A DNA stretch of 5,121 nt from NCBI GenBank assembly GCA_945983195.1, contig CAMFSS010000185.1, positions 1 to 5,121 of the forward strand. Reading direction: 5' to 3'. The notes beneath the pieces are model-generated. The model was given only the letters and a program-made list of their open reading frames with translations. It was not told the origin of the DNA and searched no databases. This document shows positions 1 to 4,749 of the stretch, piece after piece. This DNA is from an uncultured Prevotellaceae bacterium (lineage in GTDB: Bacteria; Bacteroidota; Bacteroidia; Bacteroidales; Muribaculaceae). Both the position numbers and the translations under genes were made by a program. Positions within the stretch are counted from its first letter, which is position 1. Each line of letters starts with the position of its first letter.

Positions 1-2
1 GG

Positions 3-1241
3 TGGCTACTCTGGCAACGCCTGACCATACGACGCCGGTTGCGCCAATGCACAGGCAATTCGGAAAACGTGGGAAATTGCGATGCTGTGGCTCTGCCTAC
101 GGTTTCGATTATCGTGTATTGCCACAACGATGCCGAAAACCTGCGCCGTGCCCTCCCCTACCTGATGAACCAGAACTACCCTGAATATGAGGTGATTGTG
201 GTGAACGACGGAATGGTGGTCGACGACAGCAATGTGATAGCTGAATTCAGATGCCAATATTCCAACCTCTACGAAACGTTTGTTCCCGATGACACTCGCA
301 ATGTGTCACGCCGCAAACTCGCCCTAATGGTGGGAATAAAGGCTGCCAAGCACGACATAATTGTCGCCACCAACGCCAACTGCCGACCTACGTCGGACAA
401 CTGGCTGCGGCTGCTTTGCCGCAACTTCACACAGGGAATCGACGTGGTGATAGGACAATCGGTCTACAACCACCGCAGCGACCGCCAAAGCGGACACATG
501 TTCCGCTGCTTCGACTCGGTGTGCACACGCACTCTCTACACCGCGTGGGCCATTGCCTGCAAGCCCTATCGAGGCACTTGCGACAACCTTGCCTACCGCC
601 GCGACACATTTTTCGCCAACAAGGGATTCTCAAAGTCGATGAATCTGCACTATGGCGACGACGACATCTTCGTGAGCGAAATAGCAAATGCCGGCAACAC
701 TCGCGTGGAGCTGTCGCCTGAGAGCTTCGTCAGCACATTCTACGACGAGCCTGCACGCGCACTCCGTGAACAGAAGAGCCGCTACGACTTCACCTCACGC
801 TACATCAGCACCCGAGCATTCACCGCCAGCCACACAATGGCAGCGGTCTACTGGCTCAATTTCGTGGCAATAGTGCTGCTCACCCTTGTAGCGGCAATCA
901 ACCTGGCAGCGATATTCGCTCCGGCATTCATCGCAGCCATCAGTGGCAGTCTGCTTGCCACCTTGCACCCTGAAACCATCACAACGGGTGCCGTGCATTT
1001 CACCCAAGGCATCTTTGGCATCACCGATGTGATGCTGACGGCATCGCCGCTGCTGCTTCTGCTGATTCACTCGCTGCCGGGCATATTGGCGTATCGCAGC
1101 GTGGCACGAATGTTGCGCATGCCGCGCCTATTCTTCACAGTGCCGCTGTTCACCCTTGCACGCCCGATTGTTGATTTGCGCTACCACCTACGCGGCCACC
1201 GCTACCGCCAGCAAAACTTCACCTGGCAGCGTCTGAAATAG
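3..1241 (+). CDS. Membrane-anchored family 2 glycosyltransferase (5' partial)
   Basis: This is the 3' part of a GT2-type enzyme expected to transfer sugars from nucleotide donors at the inner membrane, in surface polysaccharide or glycan synthesis; the acceptor is unknown. The frame is open to the left edge and its first codons read WLLWQRLTIRRRLRQ, like the cytoplasmic end of an N-terminal membrane helix, so the true start lies outside the window and the internal TTG at 39 is not a convincing start. Counting from the Leu codon at 39, PTVSIIVYCHN (20-30) begins the GT-A fold and VVNDG is at 54-58. The usual DAD metal site reads NAN (112-114). NLAYRR is at 183-188, GDDD at 206-209 and the Q..RY-type motif EQKSRY at 244-249. 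Two hydrophobic stretches (about 268-305 and 325-355) are C-terminal membrane segments. GC content is higher than in the genes to the right. The family call is solid; substrate and pathway are unknown. Confidence 0.9.
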   Translation, partial: WLLWQRLTIRRRLRQCTGNSENVGNCDAVALPTVSIIVYCHNDAENLRRALPYLMNQNYPEYEVIVVNDGMVVDDSNVIAEFRCQYSNLYETFVPDDTRNVSRRKLALMVGIKAAKHDIIVATNANCRPTSDNWLRLLCRNFTQGIDVVIGQSVYNHRSDRQSGHMFRCFDSVCTRTLYTAWAIACKPYRGTCDNLAYRRDTFFANKGFSKSMNLHYGDDDIFVSEIANAGNTRVELSPESFVSTFYDEPARALREQKSRYDFTSRYISTRAFTASHTMAAVYWLNFVAIVLLTLVAAINLAAIFAPAFIAAISGSLLATLHPETITTGAVHFTQGIFGITDVMLTASPLLLLLIHSLPGILAYRSVARMLRMPRLFFTVPLFTLARPIVDLRYHLRGHRYRQQNFTWQRLK

Positions 1242-1352
1242 CGCCACAGATGCCTCAGGGCTATTACAAGGAGTTAAACAAAATCCCAATCCTCCAAATT
1301 TCCCCACTACTTTCTTCACCACACTCACCGAAAACCGCAACAAAATCCTTGC

Positions 1353-1373
1353 CGAAAGAAAAAAAGTCTTTCG
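1353..1373. terminator. Hairpin between convergent genes, possible bidirectional terminator
   Basis: CGAAAGA (1353-1359) and TCTTTCG (1367-1373) form a perfect 7-bp inverted repeat around a 7-nt A-rich loop. It sits between the stop of the glycosyltransferase (1241) and the stop of the convergent RHH gene (1386), where a terminator would be expected. Neither strand has a clean T-run after the stem and the stem is AT-rich, so terminator function is only a guess. Nothing else recognisable was seen in 1242-1385. Confidence 0.3.
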
Positions 1374-1385
1374 AGTATTCAACCT

Positions 1386-1655
1386 TCATTTACGGTTACT
1401 TTCAAGCCACTTTTCAAAATCTTCTTTCTCACGAGCATCAAGCATAACCTTACCATCGGGGCGGGTTGAAACAAGATATCGGTAGATGTCAGCATCGTCC
1501 ATTTCATTAGCCTCCCTTACCAAAAGTTGCTCAATATAATTTTTCAGATTCAGCCCCATTGTAGCGGCTTTTACTGTAAGCGTCCGAAAAACGTCGTCAG
1601 GAATATCTATGAGCTTGCGACGCGATGGCATTTTAGATACAATAGAAGTTTCCAT
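1386..1655 (-). CDS. Ribbon-helix-helix antitoxin-like protein
   Basis: An 89-residue protein with the MetJ/Arc-type RHH layout: beta-strand RKLIDIP (13-19), helix 1 from about 20 to 34 and helix 2 from about 36 to 49 (NLKNYIEQLLVREA), joined at GLNL. Such proteins dimerise through the strand, bind operator DNA and usually act as antitoxins and autorepressors in type II toxin-antitoxin operons. The acidic C-terminal part (DDADIYRYL, RPDGKVM, KEDFEKWL) resembles the toxin-binding tail of Bacteroidales RHH antitoxins, from memory. No toxin follows it on its own strand; the nearest candidate is the divergent GNAT gene. It has its own promoter about 80 nt upstream. Met9 (at 1631) is an alternative start that keeps the whole RHH fold; the longer start is kept by default because neither has a Shine-Dalgarno. 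Codons 13-29 overlap the DNA segment repeated at 2700-2749. Confidence 0.8.
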   Translation of the reverse strand: METSIVSKMPSRRKLIDIPDDVFRTLTVKAATMGLNLKNYIEQLLVREANEMDDADIYRYLVSTRPDGKVMLDAREKEDFEKWLESNRK

Positions 1656-1692
1656 TTCTTTGGTTGTTTTTTGACGGAATGAACATAAAACT

Positions 1693-1716
1693 CCAAGCTT
1701 GCTTTAGCAGCTACGC
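1693..1716 (-). promoter_or_regulatory. Leader element of the RHH gene, matching the GNAT-operon leader
   Basis: Read on the minus strand this 24-nt element starts GCGTA and ends AAGCAAGCTTGG. It matches the element at 1916-1939 on the plus strand at 21 of 24 positions without gaps. It begins 21 nt after the -7 box of this promoter and ends 37 nt before the ATG. A second CAAGCTT at 1724-1730 can pair with 1695-1701, giving a 7-bp stem over a 22-nt loop in this leader only. It contains the 8-bp palindrome CAAGCTTG, so it could be a protein operator or an RNA element. Confidence 0.55.
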
Positions 1717-1737
1717 CAACTTACAAGCTTTACTGCA

Positions 1738-1768
1738 CAAAGATATATCATATATACGACATATACAA
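1738..1768 (-). promoter_or_regulatory. Promoter of the RHH gene
   Basis: On the minus strand TATCTTTG (1745-1738) is a perfect match to the Bacteroidota -7 box TAnnTTTG, and a TTG for the -33 element lies at 1768-1766, 20 nt away, within the normal spacing. Transcription would start near 1731, giving a leader of about 75 nt before the ATG at 1655. Confidence 0.65.
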
Positions 1769-1802
1769 GAAACCCATCGCAATTTATCCATTTTTTGACA
1801 GC

Positions 1803-1831
1803 AGAAATCAATAGAAATCAAGCATTATTCG
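1803..1831. repeat. Short direct repeats upstream of the GNAT-operon promoter
   Basis: AGAAATCA occurs twice in 10-nt phase (1803-1810 and 1813-1820). It is followed by GCATTATTCG (1822-1831), which recurs exactly at 1958-1967 just before the small-protein gene. This lies between the two divergent promoters and could be a regulator-binding region; the rest of this AT-rich stretch shows nothing recognisable. Confidence 0.35.
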
Positions 1832-1867
1832 AAATCCTCTTATGCAAAATTCACGATAAAAACATAG

Positions 1868-1894
1868 TGTTTTAGAAGAAATTTTATACCTTTG
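1868..1894 (+). promoter_or_regulatory. Promoter of the small protein-GNAT operon
   Basis: TACCTTTG (1887-1894) matches the Bacteroidota -7 box TAnnTTTG. The -33 region is weak: no clear TTG at the right distance, only a T-rich patch near 1868-1873. Transcription would begin near 1901 with a leader of about 87 nt before the ATG at 1988. A weak -33 would fit a promoter that is tightly controlled or needs help, but this is inference. Confidence 0.5.
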
Positions 1895-1915
1895 CATAAA
1901 ATAGTCTGTATCTCA

Positions 1916-1941
1916 GCGTAACAGCTCAAGCAAGCTTGGCT
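1916..1941 (+). promoter_or_regulatory. Leader element and hairpin before the small protein-GNAT operon
   Basis: Positions 1916-1939 are the plus-strand copy of the 24-nt element also present, inverted, at 1693-1716; mismatches are only at element positions 6, 8 and 12. It begins 21 nt after the -7 box, the same distance as in the other leader, and ends 48 nt before the ATG. In RNA, 1923-1930 pairs with 1935-1941 (seven pairs, U1926 bulged, CAAG loop), and AGCG (1915-1918) can pair with CGCT (1948-1951) as an outer stem. The CAAGCTTG palindrome is at 1931-1938. Confidence 0.55.
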
Positions 1942-1959
1942 CTTCTGCGCTCGATATGC

Positions 1960-1974
1960 ATTATTCGCAATAAT
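1960..1974 (+). promoter_or_regulatory. Operator-like palindrome before the small-protein start
   Basis: ATTATT-CGC-AATAAT is a perfect 6-bp inverted repeat with a 3-nt centre, 13 nt before the ATG at 1988. Its left arm is part of the GCATTATTCG repeat also present at 1822-1831. Position and symmetry suit a binding site for a dimeric repressor such as an antitoxin, or a weak hairpin controlling translation start; neither can be shown from sequence. Confidence 0.4.
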
Positions 1975-1987
1975 ATTTTTATAGAAA

Positions 1988-2149
1988 ATGGCACGATTAA
2001 TTAAAGAAACTCCAATTCTCTATGGTGAAGAAGCTCGCCTTTTCGAACTGAGAGCGGCTAACGTAAAGCCTCTCCCAAAGGAAAAGCGCGACAAGATCCT
2101 TGCCGACTACGAATTTATGCGCAAAAGAGGTGTTAATTGCACATTCTAA
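1988..2149 (+). CDS. Small protein, probable antitoxin partner of the GNAT
   Basis: A 53-residue protein opening MARLIKETPILYGEEARLF and ending with a charged helical stretch (KEKRDKILADYEFMRKRG) and NCTF. It has no RHH or other DNA-binding fold I can recognise, and no signal peptide or membrane segment. The LIKETP-L-GEEAR-F opening resembles, from memory, small Bacteroidales proteins encoded just before GNAT genes. The stop is followed after 3 nt by the GNAT start, so the two are almost certainly co-translated. Promoter, leader element and palindrome lie directly upstream; the region before the ATG is A-rich with no Shine-Dalgarno, which is normal in Bacteroidota. By position this is where the antitoxin sits in TacA-TacT and AtaR-AtaT operons, but the fold differs from their RHH antitoxins. 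The gene is well supported; the antitoxin role is inferred. Confidence 0.8.
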   Translation: MARLIKETPILYGEEARLFELRAANVKPLPKEKRDKILADYEFMRKRGVNCTF

Positions 2150-2152
2150 TGC

Positions 2153-2698
2153 ATGGATTTTAACACCGACAAAATCAGTTATCGAAGACTTGGCATCGGA
2201 GACTATGTTAAGACATTCGATTGTGGAGATGAAGACCTCAATCACTTCATTCTCAACGATGCGCCATTATATTACCAGGCCCGGTTATCCACAAGCTATG
2301 TTCTTGAAGATACCGAAACAAGCGAAGTCATAGGCTATTTCAGTTTGGCACACGATAGGATATCGCTAACTGATTTTCCAAGCAATTCCTCATATAACCG
2401 ATTTCGCAAGCAATATTTTGCCCAAGGCAAAATGTTCAGAAGCTATCCTGCCATAAAAATTTGTCGCTTGGCAACAAGTCTTAACCATCAAGGAGAGGGT
2501 ATCGGAACACTAATTGTTAATATGATCATTTCATCGTATCAGCAAGATAACAGGGCCGGTTGCCGATTTATTACCGTTGATGCTTACGCCAACGCCATTC
2601 CATTCTATCTTAATCGTGGCTTCTTTCCACTTTCAAAGGAAGACGCTGGAGCCGACACTCGCCTCCTGTTTTTCGACCTGAAGCAACTTGAAGCATAA
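2153..2698 (+). CDS. GNAT acetyltransferase, TacT/AtaT-like probable toxin
   Basis: A 181-residue GNAT-fold enzyme that should move an acetyl group from acetyl-CoA. In order: FDCGDEDLN (22-30), the typical N-terminal motif of TacT/AtaT-like proteins; VIGYFSLAHD (59-68); IKICRLAT (101-108); the acetyl-CoA loop HQGEGIGT (112-119, Q..G.G type); and VDAYANAIPFYLNRGF (142-157), with Tyr152 at the place of the catalytic tyrosine. Known members of this group acetylate the amino acid on charged tRNA and stop translation; which tRNA this one would hit cannot be read. Length is normal for the group and no key motif is missing. The start at 2153 lies 3 nt after the small protein's stop; the ATG at 2149 in another frame stops after four codons. 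The gene ends 1 nt before a repeated RHH-gene fragment. An ordinary metabolite acetyltransferase remains possible. Confidence 0.88.
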   Translation: MDFNTDKISYRRLGIGDYVKTFDCGDEDLNHFILNDAPLYYQARLSTSYVLEDTETSEVIGYFSLAHDRISLTDFPSNSSYNRFRKQYFAQGKMFRSYPAIKICRLATSLNHQGEGIGTLIVNMIISSYQQDNRAGCRFITVDAYANAIPFYLNRGFFPLSKEDAGADTRLLFFDLKQLEA

Positions 2699-2699
2699 C

Positions 2700-2749
2700 C
2701 TTTTACTGTAAGCGTCCGAAAAACGTCGTCAGGGATATCTATGAGCTTG
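2700..2749. repeat. Second copy of a 50-nt segment of the RHH gene
   Basis: Matches 1568-1617 at 49 of 50 positions (A1602 versus G2734), in the same orientation, with sharp ends on both sides. In the first copy the segment is coding on the minus strand for the heart of the RHH domain (KLIDIPDDVFRTLTVK). Here it is a fragment without a start codon or the rest of the gene. It begins 1 nt after the GNAT stop codon, so the pair of direct repeats brackets the promoter region, small protein and GNAT. The second copy is best read as a relic of duplication or recombination. Confidence 0.9.
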
Positions 2750-2961
2750 TCCGCAAATACTCGCCAATCAAGTGCGCAATGCTTTATGCCCTTGCCCTAC
2801 TGCGCGACAACGACAAAGCCCGAGCCACACAATTGCTTGACGAAATGGAGTCGCATCGCGATGGTTATCTCATGGCAGGAGAGTATCACACAGCAAGATT
2901 CCTTGTCGAGCAATGCGATGCACGTTCCTCAGCCGGGATTATAACTTCTCAGAATCATTAG
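2750..2961 (+). pseudogene. Truncated helical-repeat-like gene remnant
   Basis: The frame from 2752 reads RKYSPIKCAMLYALALLRDN, then KARATQLLDEMESHRDGYLM and AGEYHTARFLVEQ, ending at 2961. The pattern of two amphipathic helices (small residues in the first, DKARATQLLDEM in the second) resembles a TPR-like hairpin and reads as genuine protein. The last 15 or so residues look like non-homologous tail. An ATG lies at 2779, but the protein-like character starts earlier, and at 2749 the sequence changes abruptly into the antisense RHH repeat, so the 5' part was probably lost at that junction. I do not recognise the family. A real short gene starting at 2779 (60 residues) is the alternative. The following 2962-3042 shows no gene or clear terminator. 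Confidence 0.4.
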
Positions 2962-3042
2962 CCATACCACCGTTGCAATTTTGATGATTTCTCAAATGCA
3001 GTTGTACGGATTTCCCAGAATCCAGAGTTAACACGATCTTAC

Positions 3043-4425
3043 TCAATCTAAGGGATTTGGGGAGGTGAGGCCGGTGAGGTCGAATTTATATAGGGTTTCT
3101 TTTGTGGAGATTTGGTTGAAAAACGCAACCATATAGATGGGATAGTAGGTGATTCTCCCTATGGTATGGACATTATCCTGACAGAACACGAATGCCGAGG
3201 GCACCCGGTAATCATCATTTTCCATCACATTGCTCAACGCGTTGTGCCGCTCATAGTCTTTGCCCGACTTAACTTCTATGGGCAACACATTGTTGTCATA
3301 TTCCACCAAAAAGTCAATTTCGCCCTGCCTTTTGCTGTTGAAGTAGTATAGAGAATGATGTCCTCCATCAAAGCCATGGGCATAAAGCTCTTGCGCCACA
3401 AGATTTTCAAATATTGAACCAAAGTTGATGTTTGGATTTTGGCTCAACAGCTTAGTTTGAATATTGCCTCCATACATGGCAGCAAGCAACCCCACATCGT
3501 TCAAGAAAAGCTTAAAGAGATTTCGCTGTTTGTTCAGTAGCAATGGCACTTGCGGCTCCTCAACATTGAAAGTAGGAATTGCAACACCTGCATTTTTCAG
3601 CCATAAGAAACTATTTTCATACTTGCTGAATCGGGCTTTCACATTTAATTCTTTCCAAATGAACCGCATGTATTTTGCATTCAATTCCGACGGTATCAGG
3701 TCGTAAATATCCTCAATCAGCAATTTATGGTCAGGGTCATATTTAGTAATGTCGCGTTTGTAAGTGCGTATAATGCTTCGTTGCTGTTCCTGCACCTTGC
3801 GAAGATTGTTGGTATCAAGATACGATTGAACAACGGCAGGCATACCCCCTACCACAAGGTATAATCTTAGAGCTTCAAGCATTCTCGTATGAATGAAGTC
3901 ATCAACCGGCTGTTTCTCATCAAAGCACTTCTTGATATGCTCGACAACGCTTGCCGCAATGCCTATTGCCTCAAAAAATTCGGCAAGGTCAAGTGGGTAC
4001 ATTTCCATTTCATTCATATAACCAACCGGCACACTTCGCAAATCATCAAGCTCCACACCCAACAACGAACCGCTCATCACATACTGATAGCTACCTTCAT
4101 CTACAAGAAATTTAATAGCTGTCACTATCTCTTTGCATTCCTGCACCTCATCAAAGAAAATCAAGGTTTTTCCGGGAACCAATGGTTTCTTTGCCAACGC
4201 AGACAGACGCAACAACAAATCCTTTGCTCCTTTATGCTCGTTGAACACCTCAACGGCATCGGGCTGGTCAACAAAATTGATTTCGATAAAATTGTCGAAA
4301 TATTCCTTTCCAATCTTTCTGATGGAGAAAGTTTTGCCCACTTGTCGCGCACCTGTAACCAACAGAGATTTCTTATCATTAAGCAAAAAGTGCCTTATGT
4401 GTGCCTCAGCTTTTCGTGTAATCAT
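3043..4425 (-). CDS. AAA_14/DUF4143 ATPase with PD-(D/E)XK-like C-terminus
   Basis: A 460-residue cytoplasmic ATPase with the full layout of the family. The N-terminal AAA domain has Walker A GARQVGKT (25-32), Walker B LIFFDE (88-93) and a sensor-1-like SGS (118-120). A helical middle part contains LYLVVGGMPAVVQSYL (188-203), typical of DUF4143 proteins. The C-terminal domain keeps a nuclease-fold pattern: E340 in FENLVAQEL, D371 in GEIDFLV and E384/K386 in PIEVKSGK. The ATPase should be active; whether the nuclease-like fold cuts DNA is unknown, as the cellular role of this common Bacteroidota family is not established. Length is normal and the frame intact. It is transcribed alone, with a promoter about 20 nt upstream and a very short leader, divergent from a second ATPase of the same broad family. 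A short tandem duplication (3064-3081) lies in the final codons. Confidence 0.92.
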   Translation of the reverse strand: MITRKAEAHIRHFLLNDKKSLLVTGARQVGKTFSIRKIGKEYFDNFIEINFVDQPDAVEVFNEHKGAKDLLLRLSALAKKPLVPGKTLIFFDEVQECKEIVTAIKFLVDEGSYQYVMSGSLLGVELDDLRSVPVGYMNEMEMYPLDLAEFFEAIGIAASVVEHIKKCFDEKQPVDDFIHTRMLEALRLYLVVGGMPAVVQSYLDTNNLRKVQEQQRSIIRTYKRDITKYDPDHKLLIEDIYDLIPSELNAKYMRFIWKELNVKARFSKYENSFLWLKNAGVAIPTFNVEEPQVPLLLNKQRNLFKLFLNDVGLLAAMYGGNIQTKLLSQNPNINFGSIFENLVAQELYAHGFDGGHHSLYYFNSKRQGEIDFLVEYDNNVLPIEVKSGKDYERHNALSNVMENDDYRVPSAFVFCQDNVHTIGRITYYPIYMVAFFNQISTKETLYKFDLTGLTSPNPLD

Positions 4426-4447
4426 AACAAAATTGTTTTATTAAGTG

Positions 4448-4476
4448 CAAATATACAACATCTTATTGAAATACAA
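4448..4476 (-). promoter_or_regulatory. Promoter of the full-length ATPase
   Basis: On the minus strand TATATTTG (4455-4448) matches TAnnTTTG, with a TTG at 4476-4474, 18 nt away. The start of transcription would be near 4441, only about 15 nt before the ATG at 4425. The leader contains a small palindrome AACAA-AA-TTGTT (4426-4437) abutting the start codon. Confidence 0.6.
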
Positions 4477-4493
4477 TAACAAACGGAGGAAAA

Positions 4494-4622
4494 TTTACAC
4501 TTTTCCAAGGTATTTTTAGGGTATTTTTTACACTTTTCCAAGGTGAAAATGGCATAAAATTTACATTTTTCCAAGGTGTTTTAGGGGTATTTTTTACATT
4601 TTTCCAAGATTTTTTGGGTGAT
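4494..4622. repeat. Tandem repeat array, four units in 33-nt phase
   Basis: Units begin at 4494, 4527, 4560 and 4593. Each opens with an 18-nt core, TTTACACTTTTCCAAGGT in units 1 and 2 and TTTACATTTTTCCAAGGT in unit 3; unit 4 ends in GA and is about 30 nt long. The 15-nt remainders alternate: units 1 and 3 carry a TTTTAGGG-GTATTT type, unit 2 a GAAAATGGCATAAAA type, so the array also has a 66-nt period. Being a multiple of three, the period leaves long frames open on the minus strand, repeating PWKNVNF or PWKSVKN every 11 residues; these are not called as genes. Confidence 0.9.
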
Positions 4623-4709
4623 TTTGCACTGTGGCGATGCAGATTTTGGGTGGATTTGCATTTTTTTTGGTGCAAATTTTGGTGATTTTTGCATTTTTTT
4701 GATGCAAAA
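4623..4709. repeat. Three TTTGCA units with inverted repeats, continuing the array
   Basis: TTTGCA recurs at 4623, 4655 and 4688 (steps of 32 and 33 nt), continuing the phase of the neighbouring array with a diverged core. Each unit is a near-palindrome. ATTTGCA (4654-4660) pairs with TGCAAAT (4671-4677) and TTTTGCA (4687-4693) with TGCAAAA (4703-4709), both perfect 7-bp arms around 9-10 nt T-rich loops. The first unit (4622-4643) has a degenerate right arm. The last arm ends 15 nt before the -7 box of the next promoter. Confidence 0.75.
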
Positions 4710-4724
4710 TTGAGAGATGAGTGC

Positions 4725-4732
4725 TATATTTG
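4725..4732 (+). promoter_or_regulatory. -7 promoter box of the right-hand ATPase
   Basis: TATATTTG is a perfect TAnnTTTG match, 17 nt before the ATG at 4750, so the leader would be only about 10 nt. The best -33 candidate, TTTG at 4698-4701, is 23 nt away, longer than usual, and lies inside the last inverted repeat. The box has the same sequence as that of the divergent ATPase gene. Confidence 0.5.
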
Positions 4733-4749
4733 CAGAAAAATCATGTGAT

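Noticed and set aside
39..41. TTG as start of the glycosyltransferase
   Set aside because: The frame continues upstream to the window edge with a sequence typical of the end of a membrane anchor, so the gene is truncated by the window.
1250..1447. 65-residue plus-strand frame after the glycosyltransferase
   Set aside because: It overlaps the 3' end of the RHH gene on the other strand, has low-complexity content and no promoter or family resemblance.
3064..3081. Tandem GGTGAGGCC/GGTGAGGTC near the ATPase stop
   Set aside because: A single 9-bp in-frame duplication within codons of the C-terminal tail; no sign of wider structure.
3889..4479. 196-residue plus-strand frame opposite the ATPase gene
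   Set aside because: It lies antisense to the conserved Walker-motif region of a clear ATPase, shows no domain pattern, and runs through that gene's promoter.
4494..4622. CRISPR array, because of regular repeat-plus-variable structure
   Set aside because: Cores are only 18 nt, the intervening 15-nt parts are related to each other and not unique, and no cas gene is present.
4463..4675. Minus-strand reading frame with 11-residue repeats (PWKNVNF/PWKSVKN)
   Set aside because: It is a by-product of a repeat whose period is a multiple of three; it runs through the ATPase promoter, has no promoter of its own, and its composition is that of the AT-rich repeat.
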